Assembly: GCF_000715075.1 (NCBI RefSeq)
Contig: NC_134097.1
Coordinates: 125,548,997 to 125,612,996, forward strand
From: Nicotiana tabacum
Lineage: Eukaryota > Streptophyta > Magnoliopsida > Solanales > Solanaceae
DNA length: 64,000 nt
Direction of reading: 5' to 3'
Under the pieces are notes generated by a model. That model ran no database searches. It was not told where the DNA came from and saw only the letters and a list, made by a program, of their open reading frames with translations. Position 1 is the first letter of the stretch. Every line of letters starts with the position of its first letter. Of the stretch, positions 33,906 to 45,115 are shown piece by piece. A program made the translations under genes and the position numbers.

Positions 33906-36900
33906 TCTTTTCCCTCTTTGGAACATTCATCCTTGTATGTTGACTGATGCTCTTATATTCTCATAACCCATAGGTCTTTCGAATACTTTAGTACTTGTCT
34001 TGCCATCTAGGCGACTGTTCTGTGACTGAATCCCAAAGGTCAGGGCATTCTCCCCTTTAAGCCTCTTTCTCACACCACGACTTGTAGATGGAATCCTTCT
34101 AATCTCGTAACTATTGCTACCTTCTATAATGTAGCCTTTACGACTCTAACTTTGTATGTGCGCCTGACTCTTCTCTTCTCTTCCAGCTTTTAGCCAATCT
34201 CTAGGCTTCACTTTGTGAACATATACAAAATTATGTCAAGTTGTCCCTTTGGGCGCCATTAGCTTTACTACATCTAAGTAGGCCATACTATACCAAAATT
34301 ATTACTTCGATTTATCGCTACCGAGGTCTGCTACCGAACTCCAGGCTACTCTCATTGCTTATCCTATATGCTTAAAGCTAAATCCTTTAATGCTTCTTCA
34401 TTACTATTCATCTTAAGACTGATGGCCCAATCTCATCTCGTATTTCGTAATTTTTACCCGTCCATTGTTGATTCACCTCAATATTGATCTATAATCATCC
34501 ATTGATAACTTAACCTTTTATGTAATATTGCCGCTAGGATTCACGTTTTATCGGGGAACATCTGAAATGATTAGATTGATCCACCTGGGACGATACCATG
34601 CTTTCAAAACCGTATCTCACAGCATCCCAATGTGATTCAACTTGCGTGGGTATTTTAATCTTGTCTAATTCATGAGATCCCTTTCTTTTCTTCGTCAGAT
34701 CATTACTCAATCGAAGGCCCAAACGTCATCCTTTGTCTATAACAATTACACCCTCATTCTATTAACACGTCAACATTTCATCTTTTCTAAATGTTATTGT
34801 CTTAGACTCTTTTGAGTTCATTTAGGGTATAGTGAGCTTTGTATAACTTAGAGAAACCATATGCTATTCTTGTTTTCATGGGCTTAATCCTGAGGATTTA
34901 TCCATTTTGTTACTTTCTCACTCGCATATTCTTATCCTTACTCCTGTCTTCTAGAACTTTGTCACTTCACCATACAATAGCTTGCGACCTACGCATCTCT
35001 ATTTATATTACTTGCAACCTTTTGACTTGCTTGCATCATAGGTTTCCTTATGTCATTTTGGGAACATCAAGCGAGACATCACATCGTCTCTAACTCTTCT
35101 TTATTCTATTAGTCAGGGTTTTCGATACCTAGACCATAGGCTGGAAGATATGCTACTGACGATGCCGCTATTATTCCTAGATACTGAATCCCCGTGCTTC
35201 TAGCCTTTTATCTGAGGAATGGACTATTCACGATCTTCTGCCTTTGAGTATCTCGTACGTTGCTTACTTTGCCTTAAAATCTCGCATCATATCTTCTATC
35301 TCTTTCATGACCTCCCTTCCATATATGTATAATTCACAGCATTAACTTGAAGCTCTTATTATAACACTGTGCATACACAATCCGGTGGGAGCTTGATACT
35401 GACTTCTTATGAGGCCTGTACTTTTCCAACTGGCTTTATCGTAGGGCTGTTATAGAATATGGTTGTTATACTTCCTCTCTTGCATCTCTGATATTAAGAG
35501 TGATTCGGCAATATTCTCAATCATGATTTCTACAATTTCTGGGTCCAATAATCGAATTCCTGATTTACTTCATTGATGTAACTCTTTAGTTTCCTCCTTC
35601 TCCTGATCGGCCTTTATGTTGGCTTAAGTTATCTTCCAATCTGTGACTCATAGTATTAGTTATTACTTTAGCCCTCCATGGACGCTATGAAATATCCATG
35701 ATATAGTCTTCTAACAATTCATTCATTTGTCTTTAACCTGGGCTCAATTATTTCTTTTAACTTATATTTGAATCTTCTACGGCTGTATGATTGTCAACAT
35801 ATATGCTGTATGCATAATACTCCGAACTCTTAAGTGCATTCACAACATAACCAACTCTGGATAATTGTTCGAATGATTCTTTCGTTCTTTCTCAATTTTC
35901 TTTAAACGTAAGCCATTACCTTTCCTGGTCTTTCTTCCCCCTTGTTGGGTGCATACTTAGCTTATCTTAGCTCTCACACATGCCGAAATTTTCGTACAAC
36001 TCATATGATCTTCGAATATTTCTTTTGATTTTTACTTCCCATTTACTAGCCACGGTAGGTTCCTCTTTCTTATGGAGGATGTACAATATTGTTGTGAAAC
36101 TGTTGTTATAAGATCATTTCCTCTCTAGGTCATTGTGCTTAGGTTGAACCTCTTTCCTCATTTCCTCAACTAGTCTTTCACGGTAGTACGTAGGGAGGAC
36201 CCTCTGACTCTTGTAAAGCTACGAGCTTATTACATCATATACCCAATAAAATTGTTGATATCCTTCCTCGCCTACTATTATCCGTAGTTACTTACCTTCT
36301 CACCGTCATGCTTGTAGAGTTACTTCTGAACTGATATTTGACTGTCTTCCTAGTGGCACTCTCTTTTATTCCCATAACATTCATAAGCTACTTTTAACTA
36401 CCCTGACTCCTATTTGAATATATCTCAAGTATTATAATGACATTACAGCGAGGCTGAATTCTCCATGTTAGGGTTTACAACATTTATCTTGCATGATTTG
36501 CTATTTTGTCTGTAACTTCTTGTCTAGTCATGACTAGGCTCTTCCTGAATCAACTACTAACTACTCATCGGCCCTTTCCCGTATCAATATTCCGCGTAAT
36601 CTTTCTTGGGTCATTTCCTTTGTCTTAAATTACCTCTCGCATTGGCTCCTTATTAATCAATAATATCTCGGGCAGGAACCCTTACTTCCTCTCCCTGACA
36701 TCATGCTAACAAAAAGTTCTGGAATCATAGTATATCTGTAGGAGTTGGATAAGTGCAATCTCATTCCTTTCTCATTTTATCGCACTCTTCCTCTACCATT
36801 CCATAGTTGCTAGAACAACTTAATTATGTCTTAATGCCACATTACCCCATATTTCCCCCTTTAGGGGAGTACTAAGATTTAATGCTATGGTGATCTACGT

Positions 36901-38450
36901 ATAGATATTTTACCTTTTCATATCTGGCGTCTTTTCACATCATCGATGATCCTTACTCTCCTTGCGATAATTATTCTGTATTAAGGATAATGAAATTCCT
37001 TACTCGCGAGGTGACAATTACTATAACTGGCACGTACAGTCTCTCAAGCTTAATTTTGCTCACATTGCTTACTTTAGGGAAGTGTCTTCCTGAATGACCA
37101 TTCTCTGAATATCTCATAATTCTTCTTCTGTTGTCCATTCTATTATTGTCGGTACGAAATTTGAAATTCTCATGATGTTGACCATTATCAAATCACTAAA
37201 TCCCAAATTCATGTTTACTTTATCTTGATCACCAGCCCATACTGATCTCTATTATTCTGGGGTCTAGCTTTTCCTATTGGTAATCACGTTAGAGTCATGA
37301 ACTTCTTGAAATGAGGATGTGACTTCATGGCCTATACTCTTTTGTTTTCATAAGGCCTATAACCTCTCGTCATTTCGTTCACCTGATTATGGACCCGTTG
37401 ATACCGTTATCCTTTTTATCTACCATTGTCATCCATGTATCGCATCTTACTCATAATTCTTCCTTATCTCGCTTCTCAATACTCTACTAATATTTTTGCC
37501 TATCCCTTTCTTGTGAAAACTTCAACAAGACATTCTTTTGCTTTTTTCTCCCTTTACTTCATCCATCGGCTCTTCGGGTTACTCAATGTCCTTTCTCTAC
37601 TAGGGACGAGAGTCACACTAAGGTAATATTTATCCCTTCCAGGCTTTCAGTACCTATCTTCTGAATTTTCTTTTTTGATCATACTAGTATTCACATCTAA
37701 TTATAATATTCTAGAGTGTACCATCTGGGTGTCTCACAAGAAGATCTATTAGCATATTTGTAATACCCTTCAGAAATGTCAACTAACACAAACAATCCAT
37801 TCACCATTTTTGGTTACTCTAACCCCAGCTGGATCCTGATGTTCCGTACTTTTCTTAAACTACACCTATTAGCCCTCATAGGGCATAACTGAGATCGGTA
37901 CGTCCAATTATACATACCTCTGTTACTGTTGAATATAACTGAAAAAGCTTATATTCCTCTGCCTGAATTATAAACACCGTTAACCTTCATTAACTGGGCA
38001 CCTCATACTCTTCTTCATCTTACTTCTTTTACTTGTTGAAACTTGTATTTATCTTCTGAATCTCTCATTGTCTTTCACCATTAAGGTGGATATGTATTCT
38101 TTCCTCAAGACTCCTTATCAAGAAGTTTACACGTAAGGTATACACATGTTCTGCTGAAGACCTCACATTTATCCATCATAGGAATGATGCAAACTTAAGT
38201 TCCTCTAACTCAAATCTTCCACATCTATATATCTTACCAATTGTCTTTCTGGGTGTACGCATCGTTGTATTACGAATAAGATAGAGTTTAGGAAATTGAG
38301 TTCTTACAACTGAGCTCTACCACATGATCTAGAGTAAGAAGAAAGAGTGACAGTCCAAAATGCCCTATAGCCTCCTGCCTATAAGTGTGGTGCGCGACAC
38401 ACCAAAAAACAAGACTCTACTAGACATGGCTTGTAGACTCCCTAGGACAG
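33906..38450. other. Element D interior, no coding recognised
   Basis: About 4.5 kb with short frames only on both strands (largest 84 residues at 34839-35093, no domain). The segment next to the PBS (about 38330-38450, minus strand) reads as a typical Gypsy 5' leader. Base composition is even and T/C-rich on the plus strand, unlike the AT-rich spacers. I see no protease, RT or integrase motif; the sequence may be a fully decayed coding region or a true non-coding interior. Confidence 0.6.
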
Positions 38451-38462
38451 ACTCTGATACCA
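38451..38462 (-). other. Primer binding site of element D
   Basis: Minus-strand TGGTATCAGAGT, matching the initiator tRNA-Met complement at 11 of 12 positions and lying four bases inside the right-hand LTR. Confidence 0.85.
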
Positions 38463-38466
38463 CTTT

Positions 38467-39434
38467 TGCCATGACCCAAACCGATTTTCTTGACAATCCC
38501 TCTAACACACGTCTTGTGTGACGAACATGTAACGACGGGTTGAAATAGGGAAAAATCCGTATTAATATTCTTGAGAAGGATTGCTCCGTACTTCCTTTGA
38601 ATTGCAAAATCCCGTTACTAGTACGTAGTATAACTTTATATGAAATCTCATGTTTTTGAATTGTTGAAGATCCATGAAAGTTCACGTACTGGATTCTCTT
38701 GAAAGCTCACATTCTTAAGACTTAAATGACTCCTTTTCATCAGATGGATATGTGACCCATTTGTTTAAGACTTAAATTGCCTTTCTAATATGATGACTCA
38801 TGCTCTTAAGTCTTGCCAAATCATACCTTTCTAATTTTGCCACATAACAAGATAACTTAAGAGTCACAATCTTTTGGTCCTTTTGTTACCACTTTACAAT
38901 ATTAATTCAAGAGTCATTTATTTTGAATATGGGGCTGCCACATCATACTATTTAACACTTATCCAATATATCCCCAATTAATTAGGTAATGTCCCATTAC
39001 TTGATAATTAATCAATTACCCGCACAATTAAGAATTATCTCAACTTACTTAAAATACTACTCGCTTTTAACATATTTTATACACCTTATTACCATGGTCA
39101 TGTAGTACCTTGTATGGCACTAGTCCATAAATATCGGGTATTAACGCTCGACCTGTATTTTATCCCAATATGCCAAACTTGGACGAAAAATTCATTTTCT
39201 TTGACTTGCTTCCCCTTTCCCCTTAACCAATTTCCTCATCATTTGTTTAAAATAGTATATCCTTATAATCTCCAAATAATCTTTTTCCTTGGACTAATGT
39301 CAATTACCTTACGACAAAATCAACGTACAATACTACATGGTGCAACATCATCGTAATTTAATACAGCGAAGCATAGCATCATCGTAATATAATACTACAG
39401 ACGTAATATCGACGTAATATTATGGGGCGTAACA
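38467..39434 (-). repeat. LTR of element D (5' copy)
   Basis: 968 bp. The 5' LTR in element orientation, since the PBS is adjacent at its left edge. Starts TGCCATGACCC in plus reading where the partner has TGTCACGACCC, so the pair has diverged at the terminus. Confidence 0.92.
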
Positions 39435-40599
39435 GGCGTGCAACCCGATCCCACCAGACAATAGTAATCCACACTTATTACTCCTCAATATATCACCCTT
39501 TTCCTCCTGTTGCGGCGTGCAACCCGATCCGACCAGACAATCACATTTCACCCTTATTCCTCCTTAATATATCACCCTTATTCCTCCTGTTGCGGAGTGA
39601 AACCCGATCCCACCATATCAGTACCAATCACATAATAAGAATATAATTTGCACAATTTAGCTCAAAACCCTCCACTATATTTAAGCCTCAATCCAAAGCA
39701 AACAGAAGGCTATTATACAATTATGAAACTTCACTCAATTAATACTACACAACAAGACCAACCAAAATATACTATGAAACACCGGTAAACCAGCTTAAAC
39801 CAATAATGTAACACAATGAAACTACAGAATAACTAATACCTTCAATAAAGAAAACAACACCTATCAAGAAGCAATTAGACATGGAAGCACCAATAAGCAT
39901 GTAGCAGTTAAGACAGGAAGACAATATATTAGGAAGGGGGAAGGTAACAGGCTAAACAAATAATTTGGCGGCGCATAGGTACTCGTCACCACACCTATAC
40001 ACCACACATATGGAATGTCACATAGCAATTAAGTCAGGGATCCCTAATCCCTCGATTCAAAGTTAGACCAAACACTTACTTCGATCCACATGCCAACTCA
40101 AAGCTCAATTATCGCTTTTCCTCTAGTTTCCACCTCCGAACCACTCGTAACTAGTCATAATTTAACTTAATAACATCAATTGTCACTAAAGAAGTCAATT
40201 CCAATACAAAATTATAAGTTTCCTAACATTTTCCCCAAAAAGTAAAAAATCGACCCCGGGCCCGCTTGCTCAAAACTCGAGGTTCGAACCAAAACTCATT
40301 CACCCACGAGCCCAAATATATAATTTGTTTTGGAATCCGACCTCAATTTGAGGTCCAAATCCCCAAATTTCAAAATTTCTAAGTTCTACCCAAAAAATCC
40401 CAATTCTACCATGAAGAACCCTAGATTCTAGGATAAAATCTTGTAAAAAGAAGTAAAAGATTGAAAGAAATGAGTTAATATTCATTTACCTATGATTTGG
40501 GGAAGAAATGGTCTTTTGGAAAATCGCCTCTTGAGGTTTAGGTTTTGAAAAATGGGAGAATGAATGAAAAATCTCGTCTAAGTCTAGACTTATCAACTT

Positions 40600-40885
40600 C
40601 AGATGTCGTATTTGCGACCTGAGCTTTGCATTTGCGAAGCTCGCAAATGCGAGAAAAGTATCGCAAATGCGAACTCCTCGCATTTCTGCAGCCATCACAA
40701 ATGTGAAGTCCCACTCGCAAATGCGAACCTGAACTTCCGCAAATACGACCTATTCTTCGCAAATGCGAACTACCCAGTCCCCTCCGCTGCTTCGCAAATG
40801 CGAACATTCTTCGCAAATGCAAGGCTCGCATTTGCAAGCCAGACCTCGCATTGCGAGCCAGACCTCGCATTTGCGAGACATGTAG
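40600..40885. repeat. LTR palindromic array, TCGCAAATGCGAA units
   Basis: About a dozen units around CGCAAATGCG and GCATTTGCGA, so neighbouring units are inverted copies that can pair. The frames across this array on both strands are repeat by-products. The same slot in the other LTR of element B is 47090-47330. Confidence 0.9.
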
Positions 40886-41600
40886 GCTTGAAGCATACTA
40901 GCAAATTTTCTTAAGTCCAAAACACTCTGTAGCCTATCCGAAACTCACCCGAGCCCTCGGGGCTCCAAACCAAACATGCACACAAGTCTTAAAACATCAT
41001 ACGGACATGCTCGCATGATCAAATAACCAGAATAACACCTAGAACTACGAATTTAGCACCAAATTGCATGAAATTTGTAAGAAAGTTTTAAAACTTCTAT
41101 TTTCTCAACCAAAGGTCCGAATTACGTCAAATCAATCTCGTTTCTCACCAAATTTCATAAATAGGATATAAATGTTATATTAAACCTGTACCGGGCTCCG
41201 AAACCAAAATACGAGCCCAATACCAATGAGATCAAATATTAATCAAATTCCTTAGATCATTAGATTTTTAGTCTTATAATTTTCATCAAACATTTATTTT
41301 TCGGGCCTGGGATCTCGGAATTTGATTCCGGACATACGCCTAGATCCCATATTTTACTATGGACCTACCAGGATCGTCAAATGACTAGTCCAGGTCCGTT
41401 TACCTAAAATGTTGACCAAAATCAACTAAAATTAATTTTTTAAGCCAAAAATTGTTATTTTCGTAAATTTTCCACATAAAGACTTTTCGGAATTACGCCC
41501 CGACTGCACACGCAAATCGAGGAAAATGAAATGAGGGTTTTAAGGCCTCAGAATACGGAATCAAGTTCTAAAATATAAGATGACCCATTGGATAATCACA

Positions 41601-41612
41601 TTCTCCACCTCT
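41601..41612 (-). other. Polypurine tract of element B
   Basis: Minus-strand AGAGGTGGAGAA abuts the 3' LTR. Confidence 0.7.
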
Positions 41613-44600
41613 AAAGCACCCCTTCGTCCTCTAACGGACATAGAAATGTACTTGAGCCAGTGAATAGATGGGGATATCTGCTCTACGTATCGGACTTGGA
41701 CTCCCAAGTAGCTGCCTCAACAGGCATACCTCTCCACTGCACGCGAACCGAAGAATAATTCTTCGATCTCAACTGACGAACCTACCGGTATAAAATAGCT
41801 ACTGGCTCCTCCTCGTAGGTCAAATCCTGGTCCAACTAGACAGAGCTAAAGTCTAACACGTGGGATGGATCGTCGTGATACTTTTGAAGCATGGACACAT
41901 GAAATACTGGATATACCGTTAATAAACCTGGTGGCAACGCAAGTCTATATGCCACCTCTCCCACTCGATGAAGGATCTGATAAACCTAGGGCTTAACCTT
42001 CCCTTCTTCCCAAACTGCATCACACCCTTAATGGGTGACACCCGAAGCAACACTCTCTCTCCGACCATGAATGCCACGTCACGAACCTTACGGTCGGCAT
42101 AACACTTTTGCCTGTACTAACGAAGTCTATCCTGAATGATCTTAACCTTATCTAAGGCATCCTGCACTAAATCTGTACCCAATAACCGAGCCTCCCCTGG
42201 TTCAAACCATCTAACCAACGATCAACACCATCTACCATACAATGCCTCATAGGGAGCCATCTGGATGCTCGACTGATAGTTGTTGTTGTATGCAAACTAC
42301 ACTAACGACAAGAACTGATCCCAAGAACCTCCAAAATCAATAACATAGGCGCGAAACATATCTTCCAAGATCTGAATAGTATGCTCGGAATGTCCGTTCG
42401 TCTGGGGATGGAATATTGTGCTCAACTCGACCCGTATACCCAACTCACGCTATACTGCCCTCCAGAAATGTGAGGTAAACTACGTATCTCAATCAAAAAT
42501 AATAGACACAGGCACACTGTGGAGACGAACAATCTTACGGATATAAGTCTCTGCCAACCGCTCCGAAGAATAGGAAACTGCCACATAAATGAAGTGCGCT
42601 GACTTGGTATCCACACTAACCCATACTGTATCGAACTTCCTCTAATTTCGTGGGAGTCCAATAATGAAATCCATAGTGATACGCTCCTGCTTCCACTCAG
42701 GAATCTCTATCTTCCGAAGTAAACCACCAGGTCTCCGATGCTCGTACTTTACTTGCTGACAATTTAAACACCGAGTTACATGTGCAACTATATCCTTCTT
42801 CATCCTCCTCCACTAATAATGCTACCGCAAGTCTTGATACATCTTAGCGTCGCCCGGATGAATAGAATATCTGGAATTGTGAGCCTCCTCTAGAATCAAC
42901 TCATGAAGTCCATCCATATTAGGCACACAAACACAACCCTGCATCCTCAAAACTCCATTATCTCCAATCGTAACCTGCTTGGCATCACTGTGTCCCTAAG
43001 GACAAGCAAATGAGGGTCATCATACTGCCAATCTCTGATGCACTCAAATAAGAAAAACCGAGCAACTGTGCAAGCTAAAACTCGACTGGGCTCCGAAACA
43101 TCCAACCTCACGAACTGATTGGCCAAGGCCTGAACATCTAATGCAAGCGGTCTCTTACCGACTAGAATATATGCAAAGCTGCCCATACTAGTTGACTTCC
43201 TACTCAAAGCATCGACAACCACATTGGCCTTCCCAGGGTGATACAAGATGGTGATATCATAGTCTTTCAATAACTCCAACCACCTTCTCTGCCTCAAATT
43301 GAGCTCCATTTGTTTGAACGAATACTCCAAACTCTTATGATCCGTGAACACCTCACACGACATGCCATATAGATAGTGCCTCCAGATCTTCAACGCGTGA
43401 ACAATGGATGTTAGCTCCAAGTCATGAACTAGATAATTCTTCTCGCGAATTTTCAGCTGCCGCGAAACATATGCAATAACCTTGCCACCCTGCATCAATA
43501 CCGCACCAAGTCCAATACAAGATGCATCACAATATACTGTATAAGGCCCTGATCCCATGAGCAACACCAACACTGGCGCCGTAGTCAAAGCTGTCTTAAG
43601 CTTCTGAAAGCTCGCCTCACACTCGTCTGACCATCTGAATGGGGCACCCTTTTGAGTCAACTTGGTCAATCTGGCTGCTATAGATGAAAACCCCTCCACA
43701 AAATGAAGGTAATAACCTGCCACACCCAAGAAACTATGGATCTCTATGGCTGAAGTAGGTCTAGGCCAATTCTGAACGACCTCAATCTTCTTAGGATCCA
43801 CCTGAATACCCTCTGTTCATACAACGTGACACAAGAAAGCAACTGAACTCAACCAAAACTCACATTTCGAAAACTTAGCATATAACTGGTTGTCTCTCAA
43901 AGTCTAAAGAACGATCCAAAGAGCCTACTCGTGCTCCTCTCACCTGCGGGAGTAGATCAAGATATCATCAATAAAAAATAATCATAAAGGAATCGAGGTA
44001 AGGCTTGAATACCCGGTTCATCAAATCCATAAATGCCTCTAGGGCATTTGTCAGCCCAAATGAATCACTAGAAACTCATAATGCCCATACCGAGATGCCC
44101 ATACCGATTCCGAAAGGCAGTCTTAGGGACATCAAATGCCCTAATCCTCAACTGATGGTAACCAGACCTCAAATCGATCTTCGAAAACACTTTGGCACCC
44201 TGAAGCTGATCAAATATGTCATCAATCCTCGACAATGGATACTTGTTCTTGATGGTGAATTTGTTCAACTGCCAATAGTCTATGCACATCCTCATCGACA
44301 CATCCTTCTTATTTAAAAACAACATCGGCGCACCCCAAGGCGAGACACTAGGTCTAATAAAGCCCTTATCAAGTAAATCTTGCTACTGATCCTTCAATTC
44401 ATTCAACTCTGGCGGGGCCATGCGGTACGGTGGAATAGAAATGGGTTGAGTACTTGGAGCCAAATCAATACAGAAGTCAATATCCCTATCGGGTGGCATC
44501 CTTGGCAGGTCTGCAGGAAATACCTCAAGAAACTCCCGGACAACTGGTACAGAATCTATGGAACTTCCACACTAGAATCACGAACATAAGCCAAATAAGC

Positions 44601-45100
44601 CAAACACCCCTTCTCGACTATACGCCGAGCCTTCATATAAGAGATAACCCTGCCGGTAGAATGACCAGGAGTCCCCCTACACTCCAATCGAGGCAACCCC
44701 AGCAATGCTAAGATCACAGTCTTGGCGTGACAATCCAATATCGCATAATAAGGTGATAGCCAATCCATCCCCAAAATAATATCGAAATCAACCATATCGA
44801 GAAGCAGGAGATCTACGCTAGTCTCAAGACCTCCAATAATAACCACACACGAATGATATACACGACTACAACAATAGAATCCCCCACCGGTGTGGATACA
44901 TACACGGGAACGCTCAAAGAATCACGAGGCACAACCAAATATGAAGCAAAATAAAAAGACACATAGGAGTATGTAGACCCTGGATCAAATAGAACTAAAG
45001 CATCTCTACTGCAAACCGAAACAGTACTTGTGATAATAGCATCGGATGACATAGCCTCATGCCTAGCTAAGAAAGCATAACATCGAGGCTGGGCCTCACT
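41613..45100 (-). pseudogene. Degenerate gag-less pol of element B
   Basis: Minus-strand reading. Protease at 45052-44556 (LFDPGSTYSYVS with an intact DPGST, VDFDIILGMDWLS). RT from about 44325 ([29 protein letters not shown]). The catalytic FIDD motif near 43960-43975 is broken by one extra base in a T run. RNase H and connection lie at 43801-42947 ([16 protein letters not shown]). Integrase follows between about 42950 and 41850; its zinc-finger CLNCQQ is intact near 42755, unlike in element A. The chromodomain-like end lies near 41800-41650 (VQWRGMPVEAATWES). Gag is absent. Several stops and shifts make it inactive. Confidence 0.9.
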
Positions 45101-45112
45101 GCTCTGCTACTA
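45101..45112 (-). other. Primer binding site of element B
   Basis: Minus-strand TAGTAGCAGAGC, two mismatches from the initiator tRNA-Met complement, placed three bases inside the 5' LTR as in element A. Confidence 0.7.
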
Positions 45113-45115
45113 ACT

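Larger units (their letters stand above)
32950..39434 (-). mobile_element. Non-coding LTR retrotransposon D (LARD-like)
   Basis: Two LTRs of about 960 bp (32950-33905 and 38467-39434) enclose 4.56 kb with no long frame and no recognisable Gypsy or Copia domain. On the minus strand the LTRs start TGTTACGCCCC (3' copy TGTTACGCCCCG) and end GGGTCGTGACA or GGGTCATGGCA. A PBS TGGTATCAGAGT lies next to the right-hand LTR, fixing the orientation as minus. The flanks AGCGG (32945-32949) and GGCGT (39435-39439) are a poor target duplication inside a GGCGT-containing repeat. The structure fits a large retrotransposon derivative (LARD) that depends on enzymes from another element. Confidence 0.88.
32137..41600 (-). 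repeat. 3' LTR of element B, split by element D
   Basis: TG...CA ended LTR, about 2.97 kb without element D. Element D sits inside the CGTGCAACCCGATCCCACC tandem array (32850-32949 on one side, 39435-39610 on the other). The palindromic slot here holds TCGCAAATGCGAA units at about 40600-40885, unlike the CGCGTTCGCG units of element A. Confidence 0.9.

Noticed and set aside
33906..38450. Helitron or gene-capture explanation for the non-coding interior of element D
   Set aside because: It is bounded by a clear LTR pair with an adjacent PBS; no captured exon is recognisable.
40538..40914. Open frames of over 100 codons on both strands
   Set aside because: They translate the TCGCAAATGCGAA array inside the element B LTR; both strands stay open because the unit lacks stops.
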